In this document: piece by piece, positions 9,859 to 18,364 of the stretch
Layout of the letters: each line of letters starts with the position of its first letter
How positions within the stretch are numbered: the first letter of the stretch is position 1
From: Novosphingobium sp. 9
GTDB taxonomy: Bacteria > Pseudomonadota > Alphaproteobacteria > Sphingomonadales > Sphingomonadaceae
Assembly: GCF_025340265.1 (NCBI RefSeq)
Contig: NZ_CP022707.1
Location: 2,542,501-2,606,500, forward strand
Length of the DNA: 64,000 bases
Direction: 5' to 3'
Made by a program: the position numbers and the translations under genes
The notes under the pieces: generated by a model
Told to the model about the DNA's origin: nothing
What the model saw: only the letters and a program-made list of their open reading frames with translations
Database searches by the model: none

Positions 9859-9898
9859 AAAAGGGCGCGCTTCGGATAACCCGAGGCGCGCCCTTTTT
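9859..9898 (+). terminator. Rho-independent terminator after the SIMPL gene
   Basis: AAAAGGGCGCGC pairs with GCGCGCCCTTTT, extended inward by TTCGG/CCGAG, and ends in TTTTT. It begins about 20 bp after the stop. The same hairpin could also serve the convergent lipoprotein gene. Confidence 0.85.
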
Positions 9899-9922
9899 CA
9901 TGCCGACAATCTGCGACGGCTC

Positions 9923-10399
9923 TCAGTTCAACATCATGTCCTGCGATTCGATGCCGTAGCTGGCCAGCACCAGCTTGTCCTGACCGCCCTTTCCACCCTG
10001 TTCGGGCGAATCGCTCTTGGCGCCATCGACCTTGGCAAACACGAACTGCTCGGTTCCGGTGCCCTTCGCGAAGCTGGTCTGCATCGTCACCGTCACGGTC
10101 GAGCCGCCGGTTCCGGCATTGACGTTCCAGCCGACCTGCTTCGTGCTCTTCACCGCGCCCAGCTTGGTATGCACCGCCGTCAGCAGCTTGCCGAAAGCCG
10201 CCTCGCTGGTGCCCGAATGCAGTTTAGGGCCACCTCCGGCCCAGATCGCCTGCCATTGTCCGGCATCCAACTGGCGATGGAACTGCGCCACTTCGCTGTC
10301 GGCGCTGGCGATCGACTGCTTGACGTTGCAGCCGCTCAGTGTTGCGCCAGCCATTGCGAGCGCCGTAATCGGCAGTACATAGCGCGCCAGACGGTTCAT
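9923..10399 (-). CDS. Hypothetical lipoprotein, possibly DUF4019-like
   Basis: This is a 158-residue protein with a lipoprotein signal (ATLSGC lipobox, cysteine at residue 24). The mature domain contains FHRQLDAGQWQAIWAGG and a string of beta strands (WNVNAGTGGSTVTVTMQTSF), resembling DUF4019-type small folds found in proteobacterial envelope proteins. I do not recognise a specific function. It converges on the SIMPL gene and is divergent from trpF, whose start is 77 bp away. Membrane anchoring is well supported; the DUF4019 label is tentative. Confidence 0.6.
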   Translation of the reverse strand: MNRLARYVLPITALAMAGATLSGCNVKQSIASADSEVAQFHRQLDAGQWQAIWAGGGPKLHSGTSEAAFGKLLTAVHTKLGAVKSTKQVGWNVNAGTGGSTVTVTMQTSFAKGTGTEQFVFAKVDGAKSDSPEQGGKGGQDKLVLASYGIESQDMMLN

Positions 10400-10476
10400 G
10401 AGCCGTATCCCTTTTCCTCGACCGGTCGGCAGGCTCGTGCCCGCCTTGCACCGGTCATAGCCGGGACGCCCGTGTG

Positions 10477-11121
10477 ATGCCTACTGCCGCGATCAAGATC
10501 TGTGGAATTCGCGAGGGCGCCGCGCTCGATGCCGCGATTCGCGCAAGGGCGGACCATGCAGGCTTCGTGTTCTTCCCGAAAAGCCCGCGCCACGTGACGC
10601 CTGCCGAGGCTGCCGCTCTCTCTGCCCGCGCCGAGGGACGGATCGGTCGCGTCGGCCTGTTCGTCGATGCCAGCGACGAGGCGATTGCCGAAGCGCTCGC
10701 CGCTGCGCGGCTGGATGCCCTGCAACTCCATGGCAGCGAAACGCCCGAGCGTGCGGGCCAGCTTCGCGCCCGCTTCGGCGTGCCGGTGTGGAAGGCACTG
10801 AGCGTTGCGGGCTCCGAAGACGTCGCGCGTGCCGCCGCTTATGCCGGTGCGGTCGATCTGGTGCTGTTCGATGCCAAGACGCCCAAGGGCACGCTGCCGG
10901 GCGGCATGGGCCTCAGCTTCGACTGGAGCCTCGTCGCCCACTGGAAGGGCCCGGTCGCCTGGGGGCTCGCCGGTGGCCTTGCGCCGGAAAACGTCGCCGA
11001 GGCGATCCGGCTGACCGGCACGCCGCTGGTGGATACCTCCTCCGGCGTCGAAAGCGCACCGGGCGTGAAAGACGAAGGCAAGATCGCGGCCTTCTGCCAC
11101 GCAGTACGCAGCGCGGGGTGA
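10477..11121 (+). CDS. trpF: Phosphoribosylanthranilate isomerase TrpF
   Basis: This 214-residue TIM-barrel isomerase carries out step three of tryptophan synthesis from chorismate. It shows KICGIREGAALDAA at the N-terminus with the catalytic cysteine, GFVFFPKSPRHV, and the phosphate-binding end WGLAGGLAPENVAEA followed by VDTSSGVES. The start is GTG (10474) or the adjacent ATG (10477); they differ by one residue. trpB and trpA follow downstream but are separated by a minus-strand membrane-protein gene and a DUF559 gene, so trpF is not directly joined to them here. Confidence 0.95.
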   Translation: MPTAAIKICGIREGAALDAAIRARADHAGFVFFPKSPRHVTPAEAAALSARAEGRIGRVGLFVDASDEAIAEALAAARLDALQLHGSETPERAGQLRARFGVPVWKALSVAGSEDVARAAAYAGAVDLVLFDAKTPKGTLPGGMGLSFDWSLVAHWKGPVAWGLAGGLAPENVAEAIRLTGTPLVDTSSGVESAPGVKDEGKIAAFCHAVRSAG

Positions 11122-11176
11122 GATTGGTCGGGGGCGGGTGTGAGCTTGTCTTCGGTCTTGCCAGAACCCCCAACGC

Positions 11177-11206
11177 AAAAGGGGCAGCCCTTGCAGGCCG
11201 CCCCTT
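11177..11206 (-). terminator. Terminator of the outer-membrane protein gene
   Basis: On the minus strand AAGGGGCGGCC and GGCTGCCCCTT form an 11-bp stem (one G-U pair) followed by TTTT, about 45 bp beyond the outer-membrane protein stop. It lies between convergent genes and could also stop trpF transcription. Confidence 0.8.
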
Positions 11207-11251
11207 CAGCCTGAGAGGCTCGAAAGCCCCTCAGGTACTCGGTTCCGAAAA

Positions 11252-11722
11252 TCAGAACTTAACGCCAACGCCAACCAGGCCGACGTCTGCGTCGGGGGTG
11301 TTGTCGCCGATCAGCAGGTGCTGGTACTCAACCTTGCCGTAGTAGCGGTTGGTGAAGTTCTGCTGCCAGCCGGCGCCCACGGCAACCGCGCTGTTGCAGT
11401 ACTTGCAGTTCTTCGACTGCCACTCGCTCATGGCGTAGAGCTTGCTCTGCGGCAGAACCTTGAAACCGATACGGCCGCCGGCGCCCCACGAAACGCGGTT
11501 GTTGCTGGCGAGAACCTTGGTCGCGCTGCCTTCGACGCCGATGAACGCGCCGGTGTTGCCGAGGTCGTAGTCGTAGCCGGCTTCGACACCTGCGGTCGCG
11601 TCGCTGTTGTGCGCGTCCCAGATCACGCCGGTGGTGGCGCCGATGCGGGCTTCGTCAGCGAAAGCGGGGGTGGCGGCGGCAACAGCTGCCACGGCAGCGA
11701 GCGAAACGAGTGCAATACGCAT
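11252..11722 (-). CDS. Small outer-membrane beta-barrel protein (hypothetical)
   Basis: This 156-residue protein has a clear Sec signal peptide (ATPAFA-DE cleavage near residue 21). The mature part is made of alternating short strands typical of an 8-stranded porin-like barrel (GVEAGYDYDLGNTGAFIGVE, YYGKVEYQHLLIG) and ends VGLVGVGVKF with the C-terminal phenylalanine expected by the BAM machinery. One CKYC pair is unusual in such a short barrel. The start at 11722 has AGGAGTTACCCC just upstream. A CCCCGG/CCGGGG hairpin at 11752-11769 lies in its 5' leader region. The role is unknown, perhaps structural. Confidence 0.75.
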   Translation of the reverse strand: MRIALVSLAAVAAVAAATPAFADEARIGATTGVIWDAHNSDATAGVEAGYDYDLGNTGAFIGVEGSATKVLASNNRVSWGAGGRIGFKVLPQSKLYAMSEWQSKNCKYCNSAVAVGAGWQQNFTNRYYGKVEYQHLLIGDNTPDADVGLVGVGVKF

Positions 11723-11973
11723 GGGGTAACTCCTGAGAATTATTGTTTTTCCCCCGGCCCTCACCGGGGAAGGGCCCGTTGCTCCCCCTCACCTTTCGCG
11801 AAAATGAACAGCCTTTTCGGATAGTACCGCAAACCGTCACAAAACTGCCGCTTACAGACACTATGTTGTCATGTCCTGCACTGCGGTTGCGTTTTGCGCA
11901 CTTGAAAGAGGCTAGGCCGCCCCACCGCGTGAAGGCGCTGGACTTGCCCGCGATGCTCTGCCAATCGCCCTTC

Positions 11974-13215
11974 ATGACCGCGCAAACGCCTGTGAACAGT
12001 TTCCGCAACCAGCCTGACGAGCATGGCCACTTCGGCCAGTTCGGCGGGCGCTACGTCGCCGAAACGCTGATGCCGCTGATCCTCGATCTCGAAAAGGAAT
12101 ACCGCAAGGCACAGGCAGACCCGGCGTTCTGGGCGGAATTCGATGCGCTGATGAAGGACTTCGTCGGCCGCCCGAGCCCGCTCTATTACGCCCCGCGCAT
12201 GACGGACCATTTCCGCGCGCAGGCACCGGCCGGAAAAGGCCCGAAAATCTACTTCAAGCGCGAAGAGCTGAACCACACCGGCGCGCACAAGATCAACAAC
12301 TGCATCGGCCAGATCCTGCTGGCGATCCGCATGGGCAAGACGAAGATCATCGCCGAAACCGGCGCCGGCCAGCACGGCGTCGCCACGGCCACCGTCGCCG
12401 CGCGCTTCGGCCTGCCCTGCAAGATCTTCATGGGCGCCAAGGATATCGAGCGCCAGAAGCCCAACGTCTTCCGCATGAAGCTGCTCGGCGCCGAAGTGAT
12501 CAGCTGCGAAAGCGGCTCTCAGTCGCTCAAGGACTCGATGAACGACGCGCTGCGCTACTGGGTCGCGAACGTGCATGACACGTTCTACATCATCGGCACG
12601 GCGGCAGGCCCGCACCCCTACCCGGAACTGGTCCGCGATTTCCAGTCGATCATCGGCAAGGAAACGCGCGAACAGATGATGGCAAAGGAAGGCCGCCTGC
12701 CCGACATGCTGGTGGCCCCGGTCGGCGGCGGCTCGAACGCGATCGGGCTGTTCCACCCCTTCCTCGACGATCCGGACGTCGCGATGACCGGCATCGAGGC
12801 AGGCGGCCACGGCGTCGATACCGACAAGCACGCCGCCTCGCTCACCGGCGGCAAGCCCGGCATTCTCCACGGCAACAAGACCTACCTGCTGCAGGACGAG
12901 GACGGCCAGATCACCGAGGCGCACTCGATCTCGGCAGGGCTCGACTATCCGGGCCTCGGGCCGGAGCACTCGTGGCTGCACGAATCGGGCCGGGTGAACT
13001 ACGTGCCGATCAACGACGATCAGGCGCTGGAAGCCTTCCAGCTGTGCTGCGAGCTGGAAGGGATCATCCCCGCTCTCGAAAGCGCCCACGCCCTCGCCGC
13101 ACTGCCGCAGCTGACGGCGGAAATGGACGAGGACAAGCTGCTCGTCGTCAACGTCTCGGGCCGCGGCGACAAGGATATCTTCACCGTAGCGCAAGCGCTG
13201 GGCGTGGAGTTGTGA
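11974..13215 (+). CDS. trpB: Tryptophan synthase beta chain TrpB
   Basis: This 413-residue PLP enzyme joins indole and serine to make tryptophan. The PLP lysine sits in [34 protein letters not shown] and the phosphate loop VGGGSNAIG are intact. Length is normal, and the ATG at 11974 ([10 protein letters not shown]) is chosen because FGQFGGRYV is at the expected distance. It is followed not by trpA but by an inverted-repeat-bounded DUF559 gene; trpA starts 437 bp after the trpB stop. It belongs to the scattered trpF-trpB-trpA set. Confidence 0.97.
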   Translation: MTAQTPVNSFRNQPDEHGHFGQFGGRYVAETLMPLILDLEKEYRKAQADPAFWAEFDALMKDFVGRPSPLYYAPRMTDHFRAQAPAGKGPKIYFKREELNHTGAHKINNCIGQILLAIRMGKTKIIAETGAGQHGVATATVAARFGLPCKIFMGAKDIERQKPNVFRMKLLGAEVISCESGSQSLKDSMNDALRYWVANVHDTFYIIGTAAGPHPYPELVRDFQSIIGKETREQMMAKEGRLPDMLVAPVGGGSNAIGLFHPFLDDPDVAMTGIEAGGHGVDTDKHAASLTGGKPGILHGNKTYLLQDEDGQITEAHSISAGLDYPGLGPEHSWLHESGRVNYVPINDDQALEAFQLCCELEGIIPALESAHALAALPQLTAEMDEDKLLVVNVSGRGDKDIFTVAQALGVEL

Positions 13216-13226
13216 CACACATTTAG

Positions 13227-13262
13227 CCCTCTCCCCTTGAGGGGAGAGGGTTGGGAGAGGGG
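13227..13262 (+). repeat. Left 36-bp inverted repeat flanking the DUF559 gene
   Basis: The element holds a 10-bp palindrome (CCCTCTCCCC, loop TTGA, GGGGAGAGGG) followed by the tail TTGGGAGAGGGG. It ends 1 base before the DUF559 ATG, so its tail is the only candidate ribosome-binding site for that gene. Its reverse complement recurs at 13613-13648 with one mismatch. Confidence 0.9.
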
Positions 13263-13263
13263 C

Positions 13264-13656
13264 ATGCGCGACGCCAGTCTGACCCGATACGCCAGGGCCA
13301 TGCGTCACGAAATGACCGAACCCGAAATCCGCATGTGGCTCCAGCTGCGCGCGGAACGTTTTGAAGGGGTGAAATTCCGGCGGCAGAAAGTGATCGGCCC
13401 GTTCATCGCCGACTTTTCCGCCAATGAGCCTCGACTTGTCATCGAGATCGACGGTCATACGCATGACATCGACGATCCGCGAGACAAAGAGCGGACCCAA
13501 TATCTTGTGGAGCGCGGCTATCACGTCATCCGCTTCACCAATCTGGATGTGATGACGAACATGGATGGTGTCTTGATCAAACTGTCGCAAGCGCTCGAAA
13601 CGGCGCGCGAGGCCCCTCTCCCAACCCTCTCCCCTGAAGGGGAGAGGGCAAAGTGA
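13264..13656 (+). CDS. DUF559 (VSR-like nuclease fold) protein inside the trp cluster
   Basis: This 130-residue DUF559 protein has the restriction-endonuclease-like core seen in this family: MTEPEIRMWLQLRAERFEGV, then KFRRQKVIGPFIADF, LVIEIDGHTHD with the acidic metal-binding residues, and RGYHVIRFTNLDV. The family resembles very-short-patch (Vsr) endonucleases, but its role is not established. The gene lies between trpB and trpA, framed by inverted 36-bp repeats. The last residues (PLPTLSPEGERAK) are encoded by the right repeat. The TGA overlaps the GTG start of trpA. It looks like a cassette acquired inside an operon rather than a tryptophan gene. Confidence 0.9.
   Translation: MRDASLTRYARAMRHEMTEPEIRMWLQLRAERFEGVKFRRQKVIGPFIADFSANEPRLVIEIDGHTHDIDDPRDKERTQYLVERGYHVIRFTNLDVMTNMDGVLIKLSQALETAREAPLPTLSPEGERAK
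13613..13648 (-). repeat. Right 36-bp inverted repeat flanking the DUF559 gene
   Basis: This is the reverse complement of 13227-13262 with a single mismatch, at the loop of the 10-bp palindrome (TTCA instead of TTGA in the same orientation). It encodes the C-terminal tail of the DUF559 protein, and its GGGGAGAGGG arm ends 4 bases before the GTG of trpA, acting as a likely ribosome-binding site. Confidence 0.9.
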
Positions 13657-14468
13657 CGACCGCGATGACCCGCTTCGAAACCGCATTCGCCCGAAAAATC
13701 AACGGCAGGAGCGCCCCCGCGCTGGTCTGCTTCATCACCGCAGGCGATGGCGACACCGCCGCCAATCTCGACGCGCTGGTCGCGGGCGGGGCCGACGTGA
13801 TCGAGCTGGGCATGCCCTTTACCGATCCCATGGCCGATGGTCCGGCAATCCAGGAAGCGAACATCCGCAGCCTCGACAAGGGCACCAGGACCGCCGACGT
13901 CTTCCGCATGGCGAGCGAGTTCCGCGCGCGCCACCCGCAAGTGCCGCTGGTGCTGATGGGCTATGCCAACACGATGATCGCGCGCGGGCCGGACTGGTTC
14001 GCTGCCGAGTGCGCCAGGGCCGGGGTCGATGGCGTGATCTGCGTCGACATTCCCGCCGAGGAAGACGCCGAGATCGGCCCGGCGCTGCGCAGTGCAGGTA
14101 TCGCCCCGATCCGGCTGGCGACGCCCACCACCGATGCCGCGCGCCTGCCCAGCGTGCTCGAAGGCTCGGCCGGGTTCCTTTACTACGTCTCGGTCGCCGG
14201 GATCACCGGGATGCAGCAGGCCGCGCAAAGCTCGATCGAGGACGCGGTAACGCGGATCAAGGCGAGCACCTCGCTGCCGGTCGCGGTGGGCTTCGGCGTG
14301 CGTACCCCCGAACAGGCCGCTGCCATCGCAAAGGTAGCGGACGGCGTGGTCGTCGGCTCGGCCTTCATCGATCTGGTGAAGCAGCACGGCGACAACGCCC
14401 CGGCGGCGCTTCGCGAGCTGACCGCTGCGCTGTCCGACGCGGTGCACACCGCGCGCGAAACCGCCTGA
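13653..14468 (+). CDS. trpA: Tryptophan synthase alpha chain TrpA
   Basis: This 271-residue TIM-barrel subunit releases indole from indole-3-glycerol phosphate for TrpB. The catalytic glutamate lies in VIELGMPFTDPMADGP, which also holds the second acidic residue; GFLYYVSVAGITG and VAVGFGVRTPEQA bind phosphate. The GTG at 13653 overlaps the DUF559 stop and has GGGGAGAGGG 4 bases upstream; the ATG at 13665 has no nearby site. If the repeat arrived by insertion, the native start may have been 13665. folC follows after 10 bp. Confidence 0.95.
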   Translation: MTTAMTRFETAFARKINGRSAPALVCFITAGDGDTAANLDALVAGGADVIELGMPFTDPMADGPAIQEANIRSLDKGTRTADVFRMASEFRARHPQVPLVLMGYANTMIARGPDWFAAECARAGVDGVICVDIPAEEDAEIGPALRSAGIAPIRLATPTTDAARLPSVLEGSAGFLYYVSVAGITGMQQAAQSSIEDAVTRIKASTSLPVAVGFGVRTPEQAAAIAKVADGVVVGSAFIDLVKQHGDNAPAALRELTAALSDAVHTARETA

Positions 14469-14478
14469 GGATCGCCCT

Positions 14479-15774
14479 TTGCGCGATTTTGCGGTCTCGG
14501 ACAGCCCCGAGGTTCAGGCCCAGCTCGACCGGCTGGGCGCGCTCACCGTGCCGCAGGGGCGGCTGGGGCTGGAGACGATCCGCGCCCTGCTGGAGCGCCT
14601 CGGCGATCCGCACAAGCGGCTGCCGCCGGTGTTCCATGTCGCGGGCACCAACGGCAAGGGATCGACCTGCACCTACCTGCGATACATGCTGGAAGCGCAG
14701 AGCCTGAAGGTCCATTCGGCCACCAAGCCGCATCTGGTGCGCTACAACGAGCGTATCCGGCTGGCCGGAGAGCTGGTGTCCGACGCGATGCTGGCCGATC
14801 TGCTGGCCGAAGTTCTGGACGCGGGCGAAGACCTGTCGCCCAGCTTCTTCGAAGTGACCACGGCAGCGATCTTCCTGGCGTTCGCGCGCGTGCCTGCCGA
14901 TGCCTGCGTGATCGAGGTCGGCCTTGGCGGACGGCTCGATGCGACCAACGTGATCGACAATGCCGCCGCGCTCGGCATCGTCACGCTCGGCATCGATCAC
15001 GAGGCCTTCCTGCTGCGTCCCGAACCCGGCGTGCCGCAGGAACCTCTCGCCCGCATCGCCTTCGAGAAGGCCGGCATCGTGCGCGGCCCCTCACCGCTCT
15101 GCACCCTGTCCTATCCCGAGGCCGCAAGGCTGGAGATCGAGCGCGCGGCCCTGAACGCAGGCGCGCCGCTGCACATGCGCGGCACCGGCTGGGATGCCAG
15201 CGTCACCGAGGTCATCGACTATTCGGACCGCTTCGGCGCCCTCACCCTGCCGCTGCCAAGCCTGCCGGGCCGTCATCAGGCCGAGAATGCCGCGCTTGCC
15301 GTCGCCATGTTGCGCCATCAGGACCGCGTGACCGTCTCGCCCGAGGCGATGGCGCAGGGCATCCGCGCCGCTCGCTGGCCCGCGCGCCTGCAACACCTTT
15401 CGGCAGGGCCGCTGGTAGCCCATGCGGGTAATCGCGAGGTCTGGCTGGACGGTGGGCACAACCCGGACGCGGGGCTTGCCATCGCCCGGCACTTTGCGGG
15501 CCAGCGCCTGCACCTCGTCATCGGCATGCTGGCGAACAAGGACCCGCGTGCGCTCACCGGACCGCTGGAGGCCAGCCTCGCCAGCCTCAGCGCCGTGCCG
15601 GTGCCCGGTCACGACATGCACGAGGCCCGCGATTTCGGCCCCGACGCCATCGCTGCACCCAGCGTGGAAGCGGCACTCGCAGCGCTGCCCGACGATGGCC
15701 TGCCGGTGCTGATCGCAGGCTCGCTCTACCTTTCAGGCGAAGTCCTGCGCGCCAACGACGAGATTCCGGACTGA
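14479..15774 (+). CDS. folC: Folylpolyglutamate synthase / dihydrofolate synthase FolC
   Basis: This is a 431-residue Mur-ligase-family enzyme that adds glutamate to dihydropteroate and folates. The ATP loop VAGTNGKGSTCTYL is near residue 55, followed by the folate/Mg region VGLGGRLDATNVID and the C-terminal-domain motif WLDGGHNPDAGL. It appears to start with TTG at 14479, with GAGG 8 bases upstream; no ATG exists at a sensible distance. It follows trpA by 10 bp. In many sphingomonads accD stands between trpA and folC, but not here. Confidence 0.94.
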   Translation: MRDFAVSDSPEVQAQLDRLGALTVPQGRLGLETIRALLERLGDPHKRLPPVFHVAGTNGKGSTCTYLRYMLEAQSLKVHSATKPHLVRYNERIRLAGELVSDAMLADLLAEVLDAGEDLSPSFFEVTTAAIFLAFARVPADACVIEVGLGGRLDATNVIDNAAALGIVTLGIDHEAFLLRPEPGVPQEPLARIAFEKAGIVRGPSPLCTLSYPEAARLEIERAALNAGAPLHMRGTGWDASVTEVIDYSDRFGALTLPLPSLPGRHQAENAALAVAMLRHQDRVTVSPEAMAQGIRAARWPARLQHLSAGPLVAHAGNREVWLDGGHNPDAGLAIARHFAGQRLHLVIGMLANKDPRALTGPLEASLASLSAVPVPGHDMHEARDFGPDAIAAPSVEAALAALPDDGLPVLIAGSLYLSGEVLRANDEIPD

Positions 15775-15786
15775 CGCAAAGCGCTG

Positions 15787-16500
15787 TCAGGTCTCCAGCC
15801 TGCCGAACGGCAGCAGCTTGAGCGCCAGCGCCGCAGCGGCCTTGCCATCACCTGCCCGCAAGCTGGGCAGTATCGTCAGCGCGGCGCGCTTCATCACCGA
15901 ATCGAGTGGATCAGAGACCTGTGCCGTGGCGGCGACCTCCGCCAGACGGCGCGCCTTCGCCACGGCCTTGGGATCGCTGCGGATCTGCAGCAGCGCCGCG
16001 ATGCCCGGATAGAACGCCTCGTTGCCGCCAAGTTCAACCGCGCGCGCCATCGCTGCCAGCCCCTCGTCCCGGCGCGCACCGAGCGCGGCGCGGGCAAGGA
16101 GACCGCCAAGCTGGTCCACCGCGCCCAGATGCCACGCCGCGATCGCCATCAGCACATCGGGATTGCGCGGGTCCTGCACCAGCAAAGCCTTGAACGCGGC
16201 CAATGATGCCATCACTTCGGAGCGGCTGCGCAGCAGCTTGCCGCGATAGCCGATGGCCACGGCGCGCTGGAGAGCGGACTCGCGATCTGTGGGATGCACA
16301 GCCAGCGCCCGGTCGGCATTGGCCGTCGCCTGCGCGATCAGCTGGAGCGCCCTGACCTTGTCGTTCGTACCAAACGCCGCCGTCGTCAGCAGATCGCGCG
16401 AAGCCTGCGCGGCTGCCGGAGCAGGCTCTGCCGCCAGCACGGCACAGGCAACAAGCGCCATGCAGGCTCGGGCATTCTCGTATCCGTAATTCACCCGCAT
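15787..16500 (-). CDS. Exported TPR-like helical protein (hypothetical)
   Basis: This 237-residue protein has a signal peptide (cleavage likely near AAAQA, residue 32). The rest is helix-rich with TPR-like periodicity (NADRALAVHPTDRESALQRA, AFKALLVQDPRNPDVLMAIA), suggesting a scaffold or interaction role in the periplasm. I do not recognise the family by name. A GAGGGGA site precedes the ATG. It converges on folC with a 12-bp gap and sits downstream of the broken transporter on the same strand. Nothing in the context indicates a pathway. Confidence 0.65.
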   Translation of the reverse strand: MRVNYGYENARACMALVACAVLAAEPAPAAAQASRDLLTTAAFGTNDKVRALQLIAQATANADRALAVHPTDRESALQRAVAIGYRGKLLRSRSEVMASLAAFKALLVQDPRNPDVLMAIAAWHLGAVDQLGGLLARAALGARRDEGLAAMARAVELGGNEAFYPGIAALLQIRSDPKAVAKARRLAEVAATAQVSDPLDSVMKRAALTILPSLRAGDGKAAAALALKLLPFGRLET

Positions 16501-16577
16501 CGATCATGTCCCCTCGAAGCCAGCCTACAGGCTGAGATCAGGGACACAACCGCCGAGTTGGCAGCGGGTTGCGCGCC

Positions 16578-18259
16578 TTAGAGCGTGGCCGGCCGCCGCG
16601 CCACCCGTGCCGAACGCCACCACTCCAGCGCGCACAGCACGATGGCAAACCCGCCGATCCACGTCACGAAGACGAACATCGCATGATAGCCCTGATCGGC
16701 GATCATCTGCCCCAGCGCCCCGCGCCCGAGCGTGCCGACCAGCATCGTCAGCGATGACAGCAGGGCGTACTGTACGGCGCTGTATCCCTTGGCAACGATC
16801 GAGGACAGCCACGCCACATAGGCGGCAGACGCGATACCGGTCGCCAGATTCTCGATCCCGATGGTGATCATCAGGCTGGCAAGACGCGGCTCTCCGCCGA
16901 ATGCCTCGACCATGCGGGTCATGCCGGTCCACTGCGCCAGGACTGCCATATGCGCGCCGCCCGAGGCCAGATCGGCATAGAGCAGGTTGGTCAGCGCCGC
17001 GAGCACGGCGCCCAGCAGCAGCGTGGGCATACGCCCCAGTACCGTCAACAGACCGCCGCCCAGCGCCAGCCCCAGCACGGTGGCACCCACGCCGAAGAAC
17101 TTCGAGGCGATCGCCACCTCATCGTTGCTGTACTTCAGATAGCCCAGATAGAAGGGATAGGCGAACGTGCCCCAGATCGCATCGCAGATGCGGTAGGTCA
17201 GCACCAGCGCCAGGATCAGCACCAGCGACCAGCCCAGCCGCCCGACGAATTCCACCAGCGGCAACAGCAGGGCGCGGTAGAGATGGTCGGCGATCGAGAC
17301 ATGCTCCCGCCCACCGGGAAGGTCCGCTTCCAGCACATGGCGTCCACGCTTGCGCTGGGCGACCAGCCATCCTGCGACAAGCGCGGGCAGCACGATCGTG
17401 GCGATCACGATCAGCGGGCCGCCGGTGGTAATGAATGCAGTGGGATCGGGGCGCTCGCCGACCGGAGCGGTCATCGATTTGACCATGAACACGATCACCG
17501 CGACCAGCGCGGCTGCCCACAGCGCGCCCACCACCAGCAGCGCACGCAGGCGCACCACGGGATCAAGCTCGCCTGCGCGCCTCAGGTCGAGCATGGCGTC
17601 CTGCTCCTCGGCGGTCGGCCCGCTGGCCTCGGCATCGGGAGCGAACAGACCGGCGATGCCGATCACCAGCAATACCGCGCCCATCAGCAGATAGGTTTCC
17701 GGCCAGCCGATCCGTGCCGCCAGAATGAGGCCGAGCGCCCCCCGACCAGCGAGGCCATGCGGTAGCCCATCTGATAGACCGTCGAGAGCACGTCGATCGT
17801 CGCTTCCTCATCGGCGATGTCGATGCGCCAGGCGTTGATGACGATATCCTGCGTTGCCGAGGCGAAGGCACCGATTGCAGCGAGCAGCGAGAACCAGCCG
17901 AGGTCGGTCTTCGGGTTGAGCACGCTCAGCGTCACCAGGATCGCACCCAGCAGCATTTGCGCCAGCACGATCCACTGCTTACGCTTGCCCAGCTTGCGCA
18001 AGGCGGGAATGTCCATCCGGTCGAGCAGCGGCGACCACAGGAACTGGAAGGCATAGGCCAGACCAATAAGCGAAAAGACGCCCATCGTTTCCAGATCGAC
18101 GCCCGCTTCGCTCAGCCAGGCATAGAGCGTGCCCAGAAACAGCGCGAAAGGCAGGCCCGAACCGAAGCCGAAGATGAGCATGAAGGCCGTCTTGCGGTTG
18201 GCCAGAGCCATCCCCAGCGAATGCCAGCCGCGTTTGCGTGCGGCGGGGGCTTCGGACAT
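16578..18259 (-). pseudogene. AmpG-family MFS transporter, broken by a single-base frameshift
   Basis: Two abutting frames together encode about 560 residues of a major facilitator permease like AmpG, which imports muropeptides for cell-wall recycling. The N-terminal part (FMLIFGFGSGLPFALFLGTL, SPLLDRMDIPALRKLGKRKQ, ATQDIVINAWRID) runs to YQMGYRMASLVGG; the continuation LGLILAARIGWPETYLLMGA is in another frame. Adding one base at the C run 17738-17743 restores a single frame through to the C-terminus. The C-terminal half carries an extra cytoplasmic insertion. A sequencing error is as likely as a true pseudogene. The substrate assignment rests on family resemblance only. Confidence 0.8.
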
Positions 18260-18364
18260 CTGCGCGATTCTCCATGGCTGCGTCGGTGCGAACGATCACG
18301 GTAAAGCCAATTGACGTCATGGGAAGGCTGGAAGCGAAGGCGATCAACAGGTATGGCGCAAGCC

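Noticed and set aside
10474..10476. GTG as the start of trpF
   Set aside because: It is directly next to an ATG; both give the same enzyme and the ATG is simpler.
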